Assembly (NCBI GenBank): GCA_947453695.1
Contig: CANGHW010000040.1
Span: 1-37,381, forward strand
Direction: 5' to 3'
Source: Opitutia bacterium
GTDB taxonomy: Bacteria > Verrucomicrobiota > Verrucomicrobiia > Opitutales > Opitutaceae
Length of the DNA stretch: 37,381 nucleotides
This document shows, piece after piece, positions 18,722-26,946 of the stretch. The notes below the pieces were generated by a model. It worked only from the letters and a program-made list of their open reading frames with translations, ran no database searches and was not told the DNA's origin. The first letter of the stretch is position 1, and every line of letters starts with the position of its first letter. The position numbers and the translations under genes were made by a program.

Positions 18722-20108
18722 GGCGGGCGGGAAGTTGATTGAGCACGGGGTCTACCGTCGTCAGCGAGACAAACTCACTCCAACGGGAAAGATAGGAAGC
18801 GCGCGCGGCCGCTGCATTGATGGCGCTCTGTTTGACGGCGTTGGCCAGGCCGTCCACCGCGGTCTGCGCCACGTTACCCAGCTTGAATTCGTCCTCGTAT
18901 TTGGCGAGTTGGGCCGCGGCCAGTGCGAGACGGAGCTCGGCCATTTCCACGGCCCGGGCGTCGAGCCGCAGTTGATCGGCCAGCGATTGCACCGCGTCGA
19001 GCGCAGCCTCGGTCGCGCTTTGGAGGTCCCGTTCACGCAGGCGCTTGGTCGCGAGCGCATCGAGCTTGTAACCGCGGGTCGCAAAACCGTCGAAGATCGC
19101 CCAATCCGCCCCGATCGTCAGGGTTTGCCGGGAAACGCCCTGCTGCGTCACCGAAGTGGCCGAGGCATTCGTGGTGTTTTCCAAGCTGTAGTTGGCGCCG
19201 GCCTTGAATTTGGGCAGCAGGCGCACCCGCGCGATCTTGTAGTTAAGATCAGCTTCCTGCACGCGCAGCTGGCTCACCTTGGCCTGAAAGGTTTCGCGGA
19301 CGCCGTCGCGGGCAAAGGTATTGAGCAACGAGCTCGCCACCGTCGCCGAATAGACCGGCTTCGGCACTTCATCGGGGATGGAGTTCTCCGTCGGCTCCGG
19401 CGTGCCGGAGAGCCGCCCAAAGGCACGCCGCATCGCGGCAAACTCCACCTCGGCCTTTTCCAAGCGGAAGCTCACTTCTTCCAAATTCAGTTTTCGCCCG
19501 GCGACCTCACCGCCCGCCACCAATCCGTCCTTCATCTTGTCTTCGGCCAGAGTGAGATCCGCGATCAGAAGTCCCCGCTCAAATCGCGCCTGCGCGATCT
19601 GCGCCTTCTTCACCACAAGCTCCAGATAGGAGCGACGCAGCGTCACCGCGAGAGTGCGGTAGGCCTCCTGGTAGCTCTTCTGCGCGATAAGCACGCCGAT
19701 GCGCGCCTTCTCGCTCTCATTTTTCAACGCGCCCCAGTGAAACAGGGCCTGCGAAAGACCGAAATTGTAGAAGCCGCCGTTGTCCCGCGTGCGATTGCTG
19801 GTGTTGGCCGTGGTCGCGGTCTCGTTGCTCGCATAGTTGGCGTAGCCCCCGAAGCTCGGCAGCCGTGGCGCATCGGCGACGTAGATCCGGGCCGCGGCCT
19901 GCGAAAGCTCGATCTCTTTGGCGATCGTCTGCGGCGCCTGTTTGAGTGCCGCCGTCAGGACCGCTTTCAGCGCTGGCAGATAGTCTTCCGGCATCGTCCC
20001 TACCACTTCCGGCGCCTGCGCACGCAGCGACGACAGTGCGAGCAGAGACACCAAAATACTAAGCGCGCGCCGGCCTGGGCGCAGTGACATGAGGACCGAC
20101 AACAACAT
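18702..20108 (-). CDS. TolC-family outer membrane efflux protein
   Basis: A 468-residue protein with an N-terminal signal peptide (hydrophobic LSILVSLLALSSLRAQ) and two long alpha-helical repeats typical of TolC family channels. The first repeat starts about 45 (LPALKAVLTAALKQAPQTIAKE) and carries FGLSQALFHWG; the second has IGADWAIFDGFATRGYKLD, the usual FxG-type segment. It forms the outer-membrane duct of the tripartite exporter. ATG 20108 and ATG 20090 are both possible starts; the second leaves a more typical signal peptide. First gene of its operon, divergent from the next gene with a 115-base promoter gap. Confidence 0.9.
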   Translation of the reverse strand: MLLSVLMSLRPGRRALSILVSLLALSSLRAQAPEVVGTMPEDYLPALKAVLTAALKQAPQTIAKEIELSQAAARIYVADAPRLPSFGGYANYASNETATTANTSNRTRDNGGFYNFGLSQALFHWGALKNESEKARIGVLIAQKSYQEAYRTLAVTLRRSYLELVVKKAQIAQARFERGLLIADLTLAEDKMKDGLVAGGEVAGRKLNLEEVSFRLEKAEVEFAAMRRAFGRLSGTPEPTENSIPDEVPKPVYSATVASSLLNTFARDGVRETFQAKVSQLRVQEADLNYKIARVRLLPKFKAGANYSLENTTNASATSVTQQGVSRQTLTIGADWAIFDGFATRGYKLDALATKRLRERDLQSATEAALDAVQSLADQLRLDARAVEMAELRLALAAAQLAKYEDEFKLGNVAQTAVDGLANAVKQSAINAAAARASYLSRWSEFVSLTTVDPVLNQLPARHDREKR

Positions 20109-20241
20109 GAATTTCAGGCGAAAATTGAAGGGGCAGACCGCGGGAATTCAAAACCGATTGCAACCCATAAGTCTTGAGCCTCACCCGCAGACCACGCCAA
20201 CGTGACAAGGTTCACGCGAACGCGTGCGACGCACTGCCGCA

Positions 20242-21666
20242 ATGCACCCTCCTCTTTCCGCTCTCGCCCGCGAACATCTCGACCGCGTCCGCGCCTTTTA
20301 CGACGCCGCGCCCACCGAGCCTCGCGCCGGCGCCCGCGCCTATCGCGGCCTGCTCGCTCACTACTATAATCTGCTCATCCCCGCCGAGGCCAGCGTGCTC
20401 GAGATCGGCTGCGGCTCCGGCGAACTTCTCTCCCAACTTAAGGCGACGAAAAAAACCGGTCTCGACCTTTCCGCCACGCAGATTGCCGCGGCCCGCCTCC
20501 GCGTGCCTGGCGCCGAGTTTTTCGTGCAAGCCGGCGAGGAGATCGACCTCGGCGATCGCAGCTTCGACATCATCATCCTCTCCGACACGCTCAACCTGTC
20601 AGCCGATGTGCAGCACATGCTCGAATGCCTGCACGCCGTCTCGCACCCGGGCACACGCCTGCTGATCAATTTTCAAAACTCCCTCTGGCGTCCGCTGCTG
20701 TCCCTCGCTCACTTCGCCGGGCTCAAGGCCGATCAGCCCCAGAACAGTTGGCTCGCCTCATCCGACGTCCTGAACCTCCTCCAACTCGCCGGCTGGACCT
20801 CTGTCTGCCGCCAGGGGCGCATCTTGGTCCCCTTTCCCGCCCTCGGGCTCGGGTCTCTGGTCAACCGCTGGCTCGCTCCCCTGCTCCAGTGGTTCTGTCT
20901 CACCGTCTTCATCGTCGCCCGCCCGGAGCGCCAGACCGCCCCCCGCGCCCTGACCGTCTCCGTCGTCATACCCGCTCGCAATGAAGCCGGCAACATCGCC
21001 GCCGCTGTCGCTCGCACCGCCGAGATGGGCGCCGGCACGGAGCTCATCTTCGTCGAGGGCCACTCCCGCGACGATACCTGGGCCCAGATTCAAAAAGTCG
21101 CGGCCGCCCACCCGCACCGGAAAATCAAAATTCTCCAACAGACCGGCAAAGGCAAAGGTGATGCCGTCCGCGCCGGTTTCGCCGTCGCGACGGGCGATAT
21201 CCTCATGATTCTCGACGCCGATCTCACGATGCCGCCCGAGGACCTCCCGAAATTCTACGACGTGCTCGCCAGTGGCCGCGCCGAATTCGCCAACGGCGTC
21301 CGCCTCGTCTATCCCATGGACGAGAAGGCCATGCAATTCCTCAATCTCTGCGCCAACAAGTCCTTCGGCCTCATCTTCACTTGGCTCCTCGGCCAACCGG
21401 TGAAAGACACCCTCTGCGGCACCAAAGTCCTCAGCCGCGCCCACTACGACAGCATCGCCGCCAACCGCACCTACTTCGGCGACTTCGATCCTTTCGGCGA
21501 TTTCGACCTCTTGTTCGGCGCCGCCAAGCTCAACCTCAAGATCGCCGATGTCCCGATCCGCTACCGCGAGCGCACCTACGGCACGACCAATATCCAACGC
21601 TGGAAACACGGCTGGCTCCTCCTGCGCATGGTGCTCTTCGCCGCCCGGAAGCTGAAGTTCGTCTGA
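20242..21666 (+). CDS. SAM methyltransferase - family 2 glycosyltransferase fusion
   Basis: A two-domain protein of about 474 residues (ATG 20242; ATG 20224 would add six). The N-terminal half is a class I methyltransferase: motif I VLEIGCGSGELLSQL, the acidic LDLSATQIAAARLRVPG, and SFDIIILSDTLNL. The C-terminal half (from about 235) is a GT-A glycosyltransferase like dolichol- or polyprenol-phosphate mannosyltransferases: SVVIPARNEAGNIAAAV, ELIFVEGHSRDDTW, the DXD in ILDADLTMPPEDLP, and PVKDTLCGTKVL. No C-terminal membrane helix is present. It probably glycosylates a lipid-linked precursor and methylates the sugar or a related acceptor; substrate unknown. Confidence 0.85.
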   Translation: MHPPLSALAREHLDRVRAFYDAAPTEPRAGARAYRGLLAHYYNLLIPAEASVLEIGCGSGELLSQLKATKKTGLDLSATQIAAARLRVPGAEFFVQAGEEIDLGDRSFDIIILSDTLNLSADVQHMLECLHAVSHPGTRLLINFQNSLWRPLLSLAHFAGLKADQPQNSWLASSDVLNLLQLAGWTSVCRQGRILVPFPALGLGSLVNRWLAPLLQWFCLTVFIVARPERQTAPRALTVSVVIPARNEAGNIAAAVARTAEMGAGTELIFVEGHSRDDTWAQIQKVAAAHPHRKIKILQQTGKGKGDAVRAGFAVATGDILMILDADLTMPPEDLPKFYDVLASGRAEFANGVRLVYPMDEKAMQFLNLCANKSFGLIFTWLLGQPVKDTLCGTKVLSRAHYDSIAANRTYFGDFDPFGDFDLLFGAAKLNLKIADVPIRYRERTYGTTNIQRWKHGWLLLRMVLFAARKLKFV

Positions 21667-21715
21667 GCGGAGCGCCCACCGTTCGCCTCCGTCCCGCCCA
21701 ATCGCCGTCGCGCCC

Positions 21716-21731
21716 ATGACCGCGCGGTCAT
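21716..21731. other. Perfect 16-bp palindrome
   Basis: The sequence ATGACCGCGCGGTCAT is a perfect inverted repeat with no spacer. It lies 50 bases after the stop of the methyltransferase-glycosyltransferase gene and about 200 bases before the repeat array. It could be an operator, a cruciform, or part of a Rho-dependent end; nothing shows which. Confidence 0.5.
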
Positions 21732-21923
21732 CCCAGGCGCCCCACCTGCCTAACCTGTCTCCGATTCCCGGGGCCTGAGACCCGCTCTGCCCACGGCGTC
21801 GCCACCTGCCGCGGAACACGCGAATGACCCGCAAAAGGGAGAAGCGGCGGGCGCGGCAAGGGAATCGGTGGCTTAAATCAGTCAGCCGCCGAAGCGCCGG
21901 CATCGCCCCGCCCGGCTGCGAGG

Positions 21924-22343
21924 GTTTCCCGCGCTTCACCGGGACTTTTCCGCGGCTCAACGACGCTTTCCCGGACGCAAAAGATGCTTTCCCGAAGATC
22001 ACAGCCGCTTTCCCGCGTCCAATAGACGATTTCTTTTTCTTATATTCCGCTTTCCCGGAGCGCACAGACGCTTTCCCACTCCCAATAGATGAATTCCTTT
22101 TCTTACATTCCGTTTTCCCACTCCCAATAGACGATTTCCTTTTCTTACATTCCGCTTTCCCACGTCCAATAGATGATTTCCTTTTCTTGCATTCCCCTTT
22201 CCCGACGCTCACAGCCGCTTTCCCGCTCCCAATAGATGATTTCCTTTTCTTGCATTCCGCTTTCCCGAAGCTCACAGACACTTTCCCGGACCTCTGCGAC
22301 GCCTTCCCGCGACCCAAAGATGCCGTCCCGGGCGTCTACGATT
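21924..22343. repeat. Twenty-register tandem array with 21-bp phase
   Basis: A motif close to CTTTCCC begins at 21924, 21945, 21966, 21987, 22008, 22050, 22071, 22113, 22155, 22197, 22218, 22260, 22281, 22302 and 22323, always a multiple of 21 apart. Short units are 21 bp, of the type CTTTCCCGnnGnTCACAGACG. Long 42-bp units have an AT-rich second half (about ATTTCCTTTTCTTGCATTCC) that keeps the same register. The order from 21966 is three short, one long, one short, four long, one short, one long, four short. There are no spacers, so it is not CRISPR. On the plus strand it reads as twenty heptads of the type AFPxxxD or DFLFLHS. Confidence 0.9.
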
Positions 22344-22522
22344 CCCCTCCGCAGCGCCCCCATCGCTCCTGACGTCGGCGACACCGTTCCCCACGTGTGC
22401 GTTTCCCTGCGGCCGGGTTGACTCACCGTCTCGTCGGTTGAGCGCCCGCGTAGAAACGTCCTCGCCGGAGGTTCGTGGGGGCCTCTAGCGTTCGACTCGC
22501 CGCTGCTCGTCCTACCTGAGTG

Positions 22523-23650
22523 ATGCAAAAAATCCCGATTCTCGACCTCAAGCCCGCCTACGACGAGTTGCGGACCGAACTCGACGCCGCCTACCACCGC
22601 GTCATGGAGTCGGGCTGGGTGCTCCTCGGAAAGGAGCTCGAAGCCTTTGAATTCGAATACGCCGCCAGTGTCGGCGCCGCCCACTGCATCGGCGTGGCCA
22701 ACGGTCTCGAGGCCATGCAACTGGTGCTCATGGCCCTCGGCGTCGGGCCCGGCGATGAGGTGATCGTCCCCTCCCACGGCTACATCGCCACCTGGCTCGC
22801 CGTCACCCACGTGGGCGCCCGGCCCATCCCTTGCGAGCCCGATCCGCTGACCTACAATCTCGACCCTGCGCGTCTCGTCGCCCTCATCACGCCGCGCACG
22901 AAGGTCATCCTCCCGATCCACCTCTATGGTCAAACCGCGGACTTGACTGCGATCAATGCCATCGCCTCCCAGCACAACCTCTTTGTGCTCGAAGACGCCG
23001 CGCAGTCTCACGGTGCGCGCAGCCACGGCCGCGAAGCCGGCGCACTCGGCCACGCCGCCGGCGTGAGTTTCTACCCGAGCAAGAACCTCGGCGCCCTCGC
23101 CGACGCCGGTGCGATCACGACCAACGACCCCACGCTCGCCGACAAACTCCGCCACCTCCGCAACTACGGCTCCAAGGTCCGTTATCACCACGAATACCTC
23201 GGCCTGAACTCCCGCCTCAGCGAACTCCAGGCCGCCTTCCTCCGCGCCAAGCTCCCGCACCTCGCCGCCTGGAACGCCCGCCGCACCGCCCTCGCCGCCC
23301 GCTATCTCACGCAACTCGCCCCACTCGCCTCCGCCGGTCATCTCGTGCTCCCGCACGTGCCAGCCTGGGCCGATCCGGTGTGGCATCTCTTTGTGATTCG
23401 CACGACCCGCCGCGCCGACCTCCAGGCGCACCTCGCCTCCGCCGGGATCGGCACCGGGATTCACTACCCGATCCCGCCGCACCTCTCACCCGCCTATCAT
23501 GCCGCGGGATGGAAACGCGGCGACTTCCCCCTCGCCGAACAGTTTGCCGACGAAGTCCTCAGCCTGCCCATCGGTCCACATCACACGGCCGACCAGATCG
23601 ACGCCGTCTGCGCCGCGCTCCACGCCTTCTACGCCGGAGCCCGGAGCTAG
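22523..23650 (+). CDS. DegT/DnrJ/EryC1-family sugar aminotransferase
   Basis: A 375-residue PLP enzyme of the nucleotide-sugar aminotransferase family. It has GWVLLGKELEAFEFEYA at the start and Asp158 in VLEDAAQSHGA, the residue expected to contact the pyridine nitrogen. The Schiff-base Lys187 is in FYPSKNLGALADAG, followed by NYGSKVRYHHEYLGLNSRL. The C-terminal HLFVIRT and GIHYPIP are typical. The GLNSRLSELQAAFLRAKL segment resembles 3-keto-sugar aminotransferases (FdtB/QdtB type), so an amino-deoxy sugar for a surface glycan is likely. ATG 22523 is preferred over the adjacent GTG 22520. It ends in a 4-base convergent overlap with the next gene. Confidence 0.9.
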   Translation: MQKIPILDLKPAYDELRTELDAAYHRVMESGWVLLGKELEAFEFEYAASVGAAHCIGVANGLEAMQLVLMALGVGPGDEVIVPSHGYIATWLAVTHVGARPIPCEPDPLTYNLDPARLVALITPRTKVILPIHLYGQTADLTAINAIASQHNLFVLEDAAQSHGARSHGREAGALGHAAGVSFYPSKNLGALADAGAITTNDPTLADKLRHLRNYGSKVRYHHEYLGLNSRLSELQAAFLRAKLPHLAAWNARRTALAARYLTQLAPLASAGHLVLPHVPAWADPVWHLFVIRTTRRADLQAHLASAGIGTGIHYPIPPHLSPAYHAAGWKRGDFPLAEQFADEVLSLPIGPHHTADQIDAVCAALHAFYAGARS

Positions 23651-24507
23651 ACGGGCGGACGCGTGAAACCCGCCGGTGCAATCTCCGCCCAGAAGAGATT
23701 CTCGTAGTGGTCCTGAATGGCGGACAATTCCGGACGCTTGAAAATGCGCCGGCCATCCGCCCGCACAGTGTAGCCGTCGTTGGCATGGAGCACGTAGATC
23801 GGCTGCCCGGCGTGATACGCCTTCAACCCCGCGGCCTCGCACGTGTGCAGCGAAGTTTTGCCGCGCGAGTGCCACACGCCGCCATTGACGGTGCGCAGAC
23901 GGAGTTTCTCCTGGTAGATCGCCGCGACAAACGCGTCCCCTTCCCAGAGGTTCCCCTTGCCTTTCACCTGCGTGCAAAACCGCGAGTAGTTCTCCAGCAA
24001 GACGCCGCGGCGCGCGATCCAGCAGCCCGCGCTGAAATATGAATCATCGCGCCGAAAGGCCTCCCTGCCCGCCGCAGTGCGCACCAGCACCTCCCGATTG
24101 CACTCATGCATGATCTCGCCGACGGACTGGATGTGCGCGTCGATGATCATGTCATAGCCCTGCATCAATTCCCCGAGATTCGGGTAGGGGTGCAGAAACA
24201 GCGCGTCGGCATCGATCCACACGAGCCCGTTCCACGGGCCACGGAAGCTTTCGAGAAAGGTCCCCAGGCGGGCCTTGCCTTCCCAAGGGTGGTCGTAGTT
24301 CGGCGTCGGTCCGGCGGCGTAGTGGACGCCCGGAATCGCCCGCAATAGGGCAATCTGCTCCGCCGAAAACCCGTAGTCACAAACGACCAGCGGCATCGCC
24401 GGATTGTTCGTTTTCCACGAGGCGATGAGCATCGCGATATTCGAAAAATGAAACGCGTTCGCACCCGTGGCGATCACGCCGAAAAATGGCTGGCCTGCCG
24501 AAGTCAT
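23647..24507 (-). CDS. Glycosyltransferase with DXD motif (GT8-like)
   Basis: A 286-residue soluble protein beginning FFGVIATGANAFHFSNIAML. A nucleotide-sugar site VWIDADALF (Asp99, Asp101) follows a region with GKARLGTFLESF. Later segments are YFSAGCWIARRGVLL, EGDAFVAAIY and HANDGYT. The fold is that of retaining GT-A transferases close to family 8, but the exact family is not certain. It is read against the aminotransferase and shares four bases (CTAG) with its stop. It is divergent from the permease gene. A role in the same surface glycan is inferred from context. Confidence 0.75.
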   Translation of the reverse strand: MTSAGQPFFGVIATGANAFHFSNIAMLIASWKTNNPAMPLVVCDYGFSAEQIALLRAIPGVHYAAGPTPNYDHPWEGKARLGTFLESFRGPWNGLVWIDADALFLHPYPNLGELMQGYDMIIDAHIQSVGEIMHECNREVLVRTAAGREAFRRDDSYFSAGCWIARRGVLLENYSRFCTQVKGKGNLWEGDAFVAAIYQEKLRLRTVNGGVWHSRGKTSLHTCEAAGLKAYHAGQPIYVLHANDGYTVRADGRRIFKRPELSAIQDHYENLFWAEIAPAGFTRPPV

Positions 24508-24655
24508 GTTTGCGCCAGCAAGCCCGACCCCTCCGACCGCTCAAGACAATAACCCTTGCCGGGACGTGGGTCGGGGATTCCGCTTTACAGGCCGGCGCAA
24601 ACCCGGCGTTAAAGCGCCTCCTGTGATTACGTCCGCCCACCCTTCCCTCGCGTCG

Positions 24656-25474
24656 ATGCTCAACCCCTGGCACATCGTCGCGAAGCTCTGGCGGCATCGG
24701 GACTTGGCGTGGCAGTTTACGCTGCGGGAAATTCACATCCGGCATAAAGGCAGCCGGCTCGGCATGATCTGGGCACTCGTGAACCCGCTCTCGATGCTGG
24801 CGCTCTACTGGTTCGTCTTCGGCGTGATCTTCAGCAGCACCTTCGGCGTTCTGAAAAACGAGACCCGACTCGACTTCGCCCTCGCCCTGTTTCTCGGCCT
24901 GAGCCTGTTCCACGTCTTCTCCGAGACGCTCGGCTGGGCCCCGTCGCTCATCGCGAACAACCCCAACTTCGTTAAGAAGGTCGTCTTCCCGCTCGAGGTC
25001 CTGCCTGTCGCCAAGATCGGTGACACCGCCTTCCACCTCTCCGTCAGCCTCACCTTGATTTTGCTCGGCAGTGCGTTTGGCAGCAGTGGCCTCGCGCTGG
25101 ATCTGCTCTGGCTGCCCGTCTTGGTGCTGCCCCTATTGATGATGGCGCTGGGCCTCGCTTGGACGCTCGCCGCCCTGGGCGTCTTCATCCGCGACATCGG
25201 TCAGGTCACGGGCTTTGTTTCGACCGCCGTAATGTTTGCCAGCGCCGTGCCTTACCCGGCGTCAAAGATCGTCGAGAAGGCGCCCGCCCTCTGGCCCTAC
25301 CTCCGACTCAATCCCCTGCTGCAGGTCATCGACCTCGCGCGCCACGTCGTGCTCTGGCACCAACCCGTCGACTGGACCAAACTCGCCTACGTCTACGCCG
25401 TGGCCGTGGCCGTGCTGCTGGCCGGTCATCTTTGCTTCCTGCTGTTCCGCCGTTCCTTCGCGGAAGTAATCTAA
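24656..25474 (+). CDS. ABC-2 type polysaccharide export permease (Wzm/KpsM family)
   Basis: A 272-residue protein with the family N-terminus LAWQFTLREIHIRHKGSRLG and IWALVNPLSMLALYWFVFG. Six predicted helices follow, with KKVVFPLEVLPVAKI, GVFIRDIGQVTGFV, and ending ...LLFRRSFAEVI. It exports O-antigen, teichoic-acid-like or capsular glycans together with a Wzt-type ATPase. ATG 24656 gives the normal length; an in-frame GTG (24623) is possible, while the frame from 24467 overlaps the divergent gene. The partner ATPase is the next gene, but on the opposite strand. Confidence 0.9.
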   Translation: MLNPWHIVAKLWRHRDLAWQFTLREIHIRHKGSRLGMIWALVNPLSMLALYWFVFGVIFSSTFGVLKNETRLDFALALFLGLSLFHVFSETLGWAPSLIANNPNFVKKVVFPLEVLPVAKIGDTAFHLSVSLTLILLGSAFGSSGLALDLLWLPVLVLPLLMMALGLAWTLAALGVFIRDIGQVTGFVSTAVMFASAVPYPASKIVEKAPALWPYLRLNPLLQVIDLARHVVLWHQPVDWTKLAYVYAVAVAVLLAGHLCFLLFRRSFAEVI

Positions 25475-25495
25475 TCCGCCGGCCGCTCCCTCCGG

Positions 25496-26833
25496 TTAAC
25501 GCACCGGCCGGGCGACTGCGATTTCGTAAGGCAGGCGAACGAGGCCGTGCACGGTTTCCTGATCCGGGGGATTGCTCACTTCGAGCACCGCGACGTTCAG
25601 CACCCGATCCCAAGTGTTCTCCGAATCGGCCGAGGCCCCGCACCCGACGTCGAGGGTGTATTGCCCCTGCTGCAGTTCGAGGCGGAAGCGGATCGTCACC
25701 ACGCACTCATGCCCCGCCGGAATCTCGGCGATCAGACGACGGGCGACTCGCAGCCCGGTGGCGAAGACCACCTGACCGTGCCGGTTGCGCAGCTCAATCC
25801 CCGCGCTGACTTCTTTCACCGCCCGCTTCGCCCGCAGGAGCAGCACCGCCACGCCCCAATCGCCGACGCGATAGGCCGCCCCCGCCGCTCCATCACCGTG
25901 GAGCAGCCAGGCCCGCTGGATGTGCACTCCTCCATCCCCGAGTCGCTCGCATTCGCCCAACACAAGGGGAGCCGCCGTCGGCAGGGCCGCTTTCGCCAAA
26001 GCGCCGAAATCATCCGTCGGCGCGGAAACATTGCCCGCAATCGCCGCCATGGCCGCGATGTATTCGCGCACGCAGGCCCCCGCCTCCCCGAGGTAGCGGA
26101 TCCGCCCGCGATCGATCCAGAGCGCCCGCTGACACATGTTGAGCACAAAGCCGGTGTCGTGCGTCACCACCAACAGGGTCACGCCCCGGTCCAGCAGCTC
26201 CTTCATGCGCTTGCTGCATTTTTGCTGAAACAAGATGTCCCCCACGCTCAGCGCCTCATCGATGATCAGCACGTCCGGCTCCACCGAGATCGCGACCGCG
26301 AAGGCCACGCGCATGAGCATGCCCGTCGAGTAGGTTTTCACCGGTTGCTCGATGAAGGTCCCGATCTCGGCAAAGCGCTCGATCTCGGCAAACTTCACGT
26401 CCATCTCCGCCCGGGAAATCCCCAAAATCGAACCCGCCAGGTAAACATTCTCCCGGCCCGTGAACTCCGGATTGAAGCCCGAACCGAGTTCCAGGAGCGC
26501 CGTCACCCGCCCGCGCACCGTGCACTCGCCCACGGTCGGATAGAGCGTGCCGGCAATGATTTGCAGCAAGGTGCTTTTGCCCGCCCCGTTGCGCCCGATG
26601 ATGCCGAACGCCTCGCCTTTTTTCACCGCGAACGAGACATCCCGCACCGCGGCCACACATTCGGGGTCATCGTAGGCCGCTTTGCCGCCTCCCTGCCCCC
26701 AACCCAGCGCCAGCCAATCGCGCAGCGTCCCGGATCGACGATATACTTTGCCCAAACTGACGACTTCGATCGCCGCGAGCTGTTCGCCGGGGGCCGAAAC
26801 GGGCATGGTCTGGGCAGCAGATGACATCGGCAT
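25496..26833 (-). CDS. Wzt-like ABC ATPase with C-terminal carbohydrate-binding domain
   Basis: A 445-residue protein (ATG 26833; an earlier ATG at 26863 is possible). The N-terminal ATPase has Walker A GRNGAGKST, YSTGMLMRVAFAVAI as signature, Walker B VLIIDEALSVGD and VVTHD. LELGSGFNPEFTGRENVYL is typical of the polysaccharide/teichoic acid exporters. After about residue 270 comes a beta-rich extension (AYRVGDWGVAVLLL, GIELRNRHGQVVFATG, YTLDVGCGA), matching the Wzt C-terminal domain that recognises the modified end of the glycan. Such a domain implies that the chain is capped, so a methyltransferase in the cluster fits. It is convergent with the permease, 21 bases apart. Confidence 0.9.
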   Translation of the reverse strand: MPMSSAAQTMPVSAPGEQLAAIEVVSLGKVYRRSGTLRDWLALGWGQGGGKAAYDDPECVAAVRDVSFAVKKGEAFGIIGRNGAGKSTLLQIIAGTLYPTVGECTVRGRVTALLELGSGFNPEFTGRENVYLAGSILGISRAEMDVKFAEIERFAEIGTFIEQPVKTYSTGMLMRVAFAVAISVEPDVLIIDEALSVGDILFQQKCSKRMKELLDRGVTLLVVTHDTGFVLNMCQRALWIDRGRIRYLGEAGACVREYIAAMAAIAGNVSAPTDDFGALAKAALPTAAPLVLGECERLGDGGVHIQRAWLLHGDGAAGAAYRVGDWGVAVLLLRAKRAVKEVSAGIELRNRHGQVVFATGLRVARRLIAEIPAGHECVVTIRFRLELQQGQYTLDVGCGASADSENTWDRVLNVAVLEVSNPPDQETVHGLVRLPYEIAVARPVR

Positions 26834-26946
26834 GGTTACAGCCGCAACGTCGGCACGAACCAAGGAAAAAGGACGCCCCGCCGGGGTCCCGTCCCGGCAA
26901 GAGATTCTGTTGCGTGGCGCAAACTCGTCGTTGTTACCTTCCCGCT

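Larger units (their letters stand above)
21667..22522. other. Long intergenic region carrying a phased repeat array
   Basis: About 856 bases lie between two sugar genes of the same direction. It holds the 16-bp palindrome (21716-21731), about 190 bases of GC-rich spacer, and the 21-bp array (21924-22343). About 180 bases with no recognisable gene follow, up to the next start codon. An open frame 21824-22372 (+) covers the array, and an open frame exists on the minus strand too. The AT-rich long units contrast with the surrounding GC-rich DNA. Confidence 0.7.

Noticed and set aside
20758..22317. 519-residue minus-strand frame including the repeat array
   Set aside because: Its N-terminal half is the 21-bp array and the rest is antisense to the fusion gene. 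It is kept only as a note under the array.
21924..22343. CRISPR array
   Set aside because: Units are contiguous, degenerate and 21 or 42 bp, with no unique spacers and no cas genes nearby.
24467..24655. N-terminal extension of the Wzm-like permease
   Set aside because: The extension overlaps the divergent glycosyltransferase start and is unlike the family; ATG 24656 gives the normal length.
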